This document shows positions 63,353 through 64,000 of a stretch of 64,000 nt of DNA, in pieces (the first letter of the stretch is position 1; every line of letters starts with the position of its first letter). The DNA is taken from positions 248,001 to 312,000 of the forward strand of contig JBPESP010000001.1 in NCBI GenBank assembly GCA_051710585.1, given 5' to 3'. A program made the translations under genes and the position numbers. Source of the stretch: JBPESP01 sp051710585 (GTDB taxonomy: Bacteria > Pseudomonadota > Gammaproteobacteria > Enterobacterales > Enterobacteriaceae). The notes under the pieces are model-generated. The model made no database searches. It was not told where the DNA came from and saw only the letters and a program-made list of their open reading frames with translations.

Positions 63353-64000
63353 ATGCTAAGATAGCTTACATTTTTCTTTATCTGTTTGCTAGAAAAATAA
63401 GTGTCTTGGGTTTGGGTAATGTCTTTCTCTCCAGAAAGAATAAAATTCTTCAAATCCAACGCTATTTAGGCAGAATTGCATTCTGATCTGCTAGGCAGGT
63501 TTGGAGTATTTCTATCCCGTTAACTACAGGTAGAAAGTCGCTAAGTGCTTTTCTAGATGATGCAATATCATTTAAGATTACTGCACTATTAGTAGTATAC
63601 TACTATAATTATGTATTATTTATATTAGTAAAATGATGTTAAATATTATTAACTATATTCAACTTCTCTCTATTTTATAATAGAGACTATAAAGTAGCTT
63701 TAGCTGCTTGACTATTAAACTTTTATGATAAACAAGTTTAATAGTAATAAATACTAAACTATACTGCAGTAATTTATGGCGCCGGACGATTTAATTAGTA
63801 GATTAGATTAAATTTAATATTCCTAATTAGGAAGGAATGAAGCATGGGTACAGATTGTTTTTTTTACGGGCTGAGAACTTATAATAGGATAAGATTACAA
63901 GACACTGTGGATAATGAACAACGGGAATTAAATTAAATATCACTATAGTGGTAAAACAAACTTGAGAGCATAGGCGCTAACTGTTCCGAAAAAATATGCT
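63353..64000. other. Decayed DNA at the window end
   Basis: cytR would be expected next by synteny, but nothing aligns. All frames are broken. A slightly GC-richer section at 63,420-63,560 might be eroded coding sequence of unknown origin. Confidence 0.45.

Noticed and set aside
1..64000. CRISPR arrays, rRNA and tRNA genes
   Set aside because: No regularly spaced repeats, no rRNA-like blocks and no cloverleaf with a GTTCRAAYC arm were found on reading both strands; a tRNAscan run would settle it.

Overview
The window looks like a piece of the chromosome of an insect endosymbiont of the Enterobacterales, probably Sodalis-allied, caught in the middle of genome erosion. Twenty open genes, all with close Escherichia coli counterparts of nearly unchanged length, occupy about 19 kb of 64 kb. 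The rest is AT-rich DNA full of stops. Within it I could align by eye about twenty dead genes, most of them in the place E. coli gene order predicts. No tRNA, rRNA, CRISPR array or intact transposase was seen. The genus is inference; synteny and gene similarity are what the sequence shows.

Layout. Block A (about 2.9-23.9 kb) follows the E. coli glyA-lepA region: glyA, then dead glnB(?), glrR, qseG, purL and mltF, live tadA, dead pgpC, a 3.7 kb desert, live acpS-pdxJ, dead recO, live era-rnc-lepB, and dead lepA. Block B (25.0-33.3 kb) follows tsgA-crp: live tsgA, dead ppiA and fic(?), live pabA, dead argD, crp and yhfA. Block C (38.7-52.4 kb) follows leuS-cspE: live leuS-lptE-holA-nadD, dead rsfS and rlmH, live mrdA-mrdB, dead rlpA, dacA and ybeD, live lipB and lipA, dead cspE. 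Block D (59.6-62.8 kb) follows rraA-ftsN: dead rraA, live hslU-hslV-ftsN. The joints between blocks (23.9-25.0, 33.3-38.7 and 52.4-58.7 kb), the first 2.9 kb and the last 0.65 kb hold no gene I can name.

What survives works together as a minimal cell plus a cofactor set. Information: leuS, tadA, era, rnc, holA. Envelope: lepB, lptE, mrdA (PBP2), mrdB (RodA), ftsN. Protein quality: hslV-hslU, still with a good sigma-32 promoter. Cofactors: glyA and pabA (folate), pdxJ (vitamin B6), nadD (NAD), lipA and lipB (lipoate), acpS (phosphopantetheine arm). Genes for global regulation (crp, glrR, qseG, possibly glnB), purine and arginine synthesis (purL, argD), repair (recO) and wall trimming (mltF, dacA, rlpA) are dead.

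The most unusual features are structural. hslU-hslV-ftsN sits between two diverged inverted copies of a 370-380 bp repeat, and a fragment of that repeat lies at the A/B joint. Several perfect inverted repeats (11-22 bp arms, 3-7 nt loops) lie in decayed DNA, at least two inside identifiable pseudogenes, which suggests template-switch mutation during decay.
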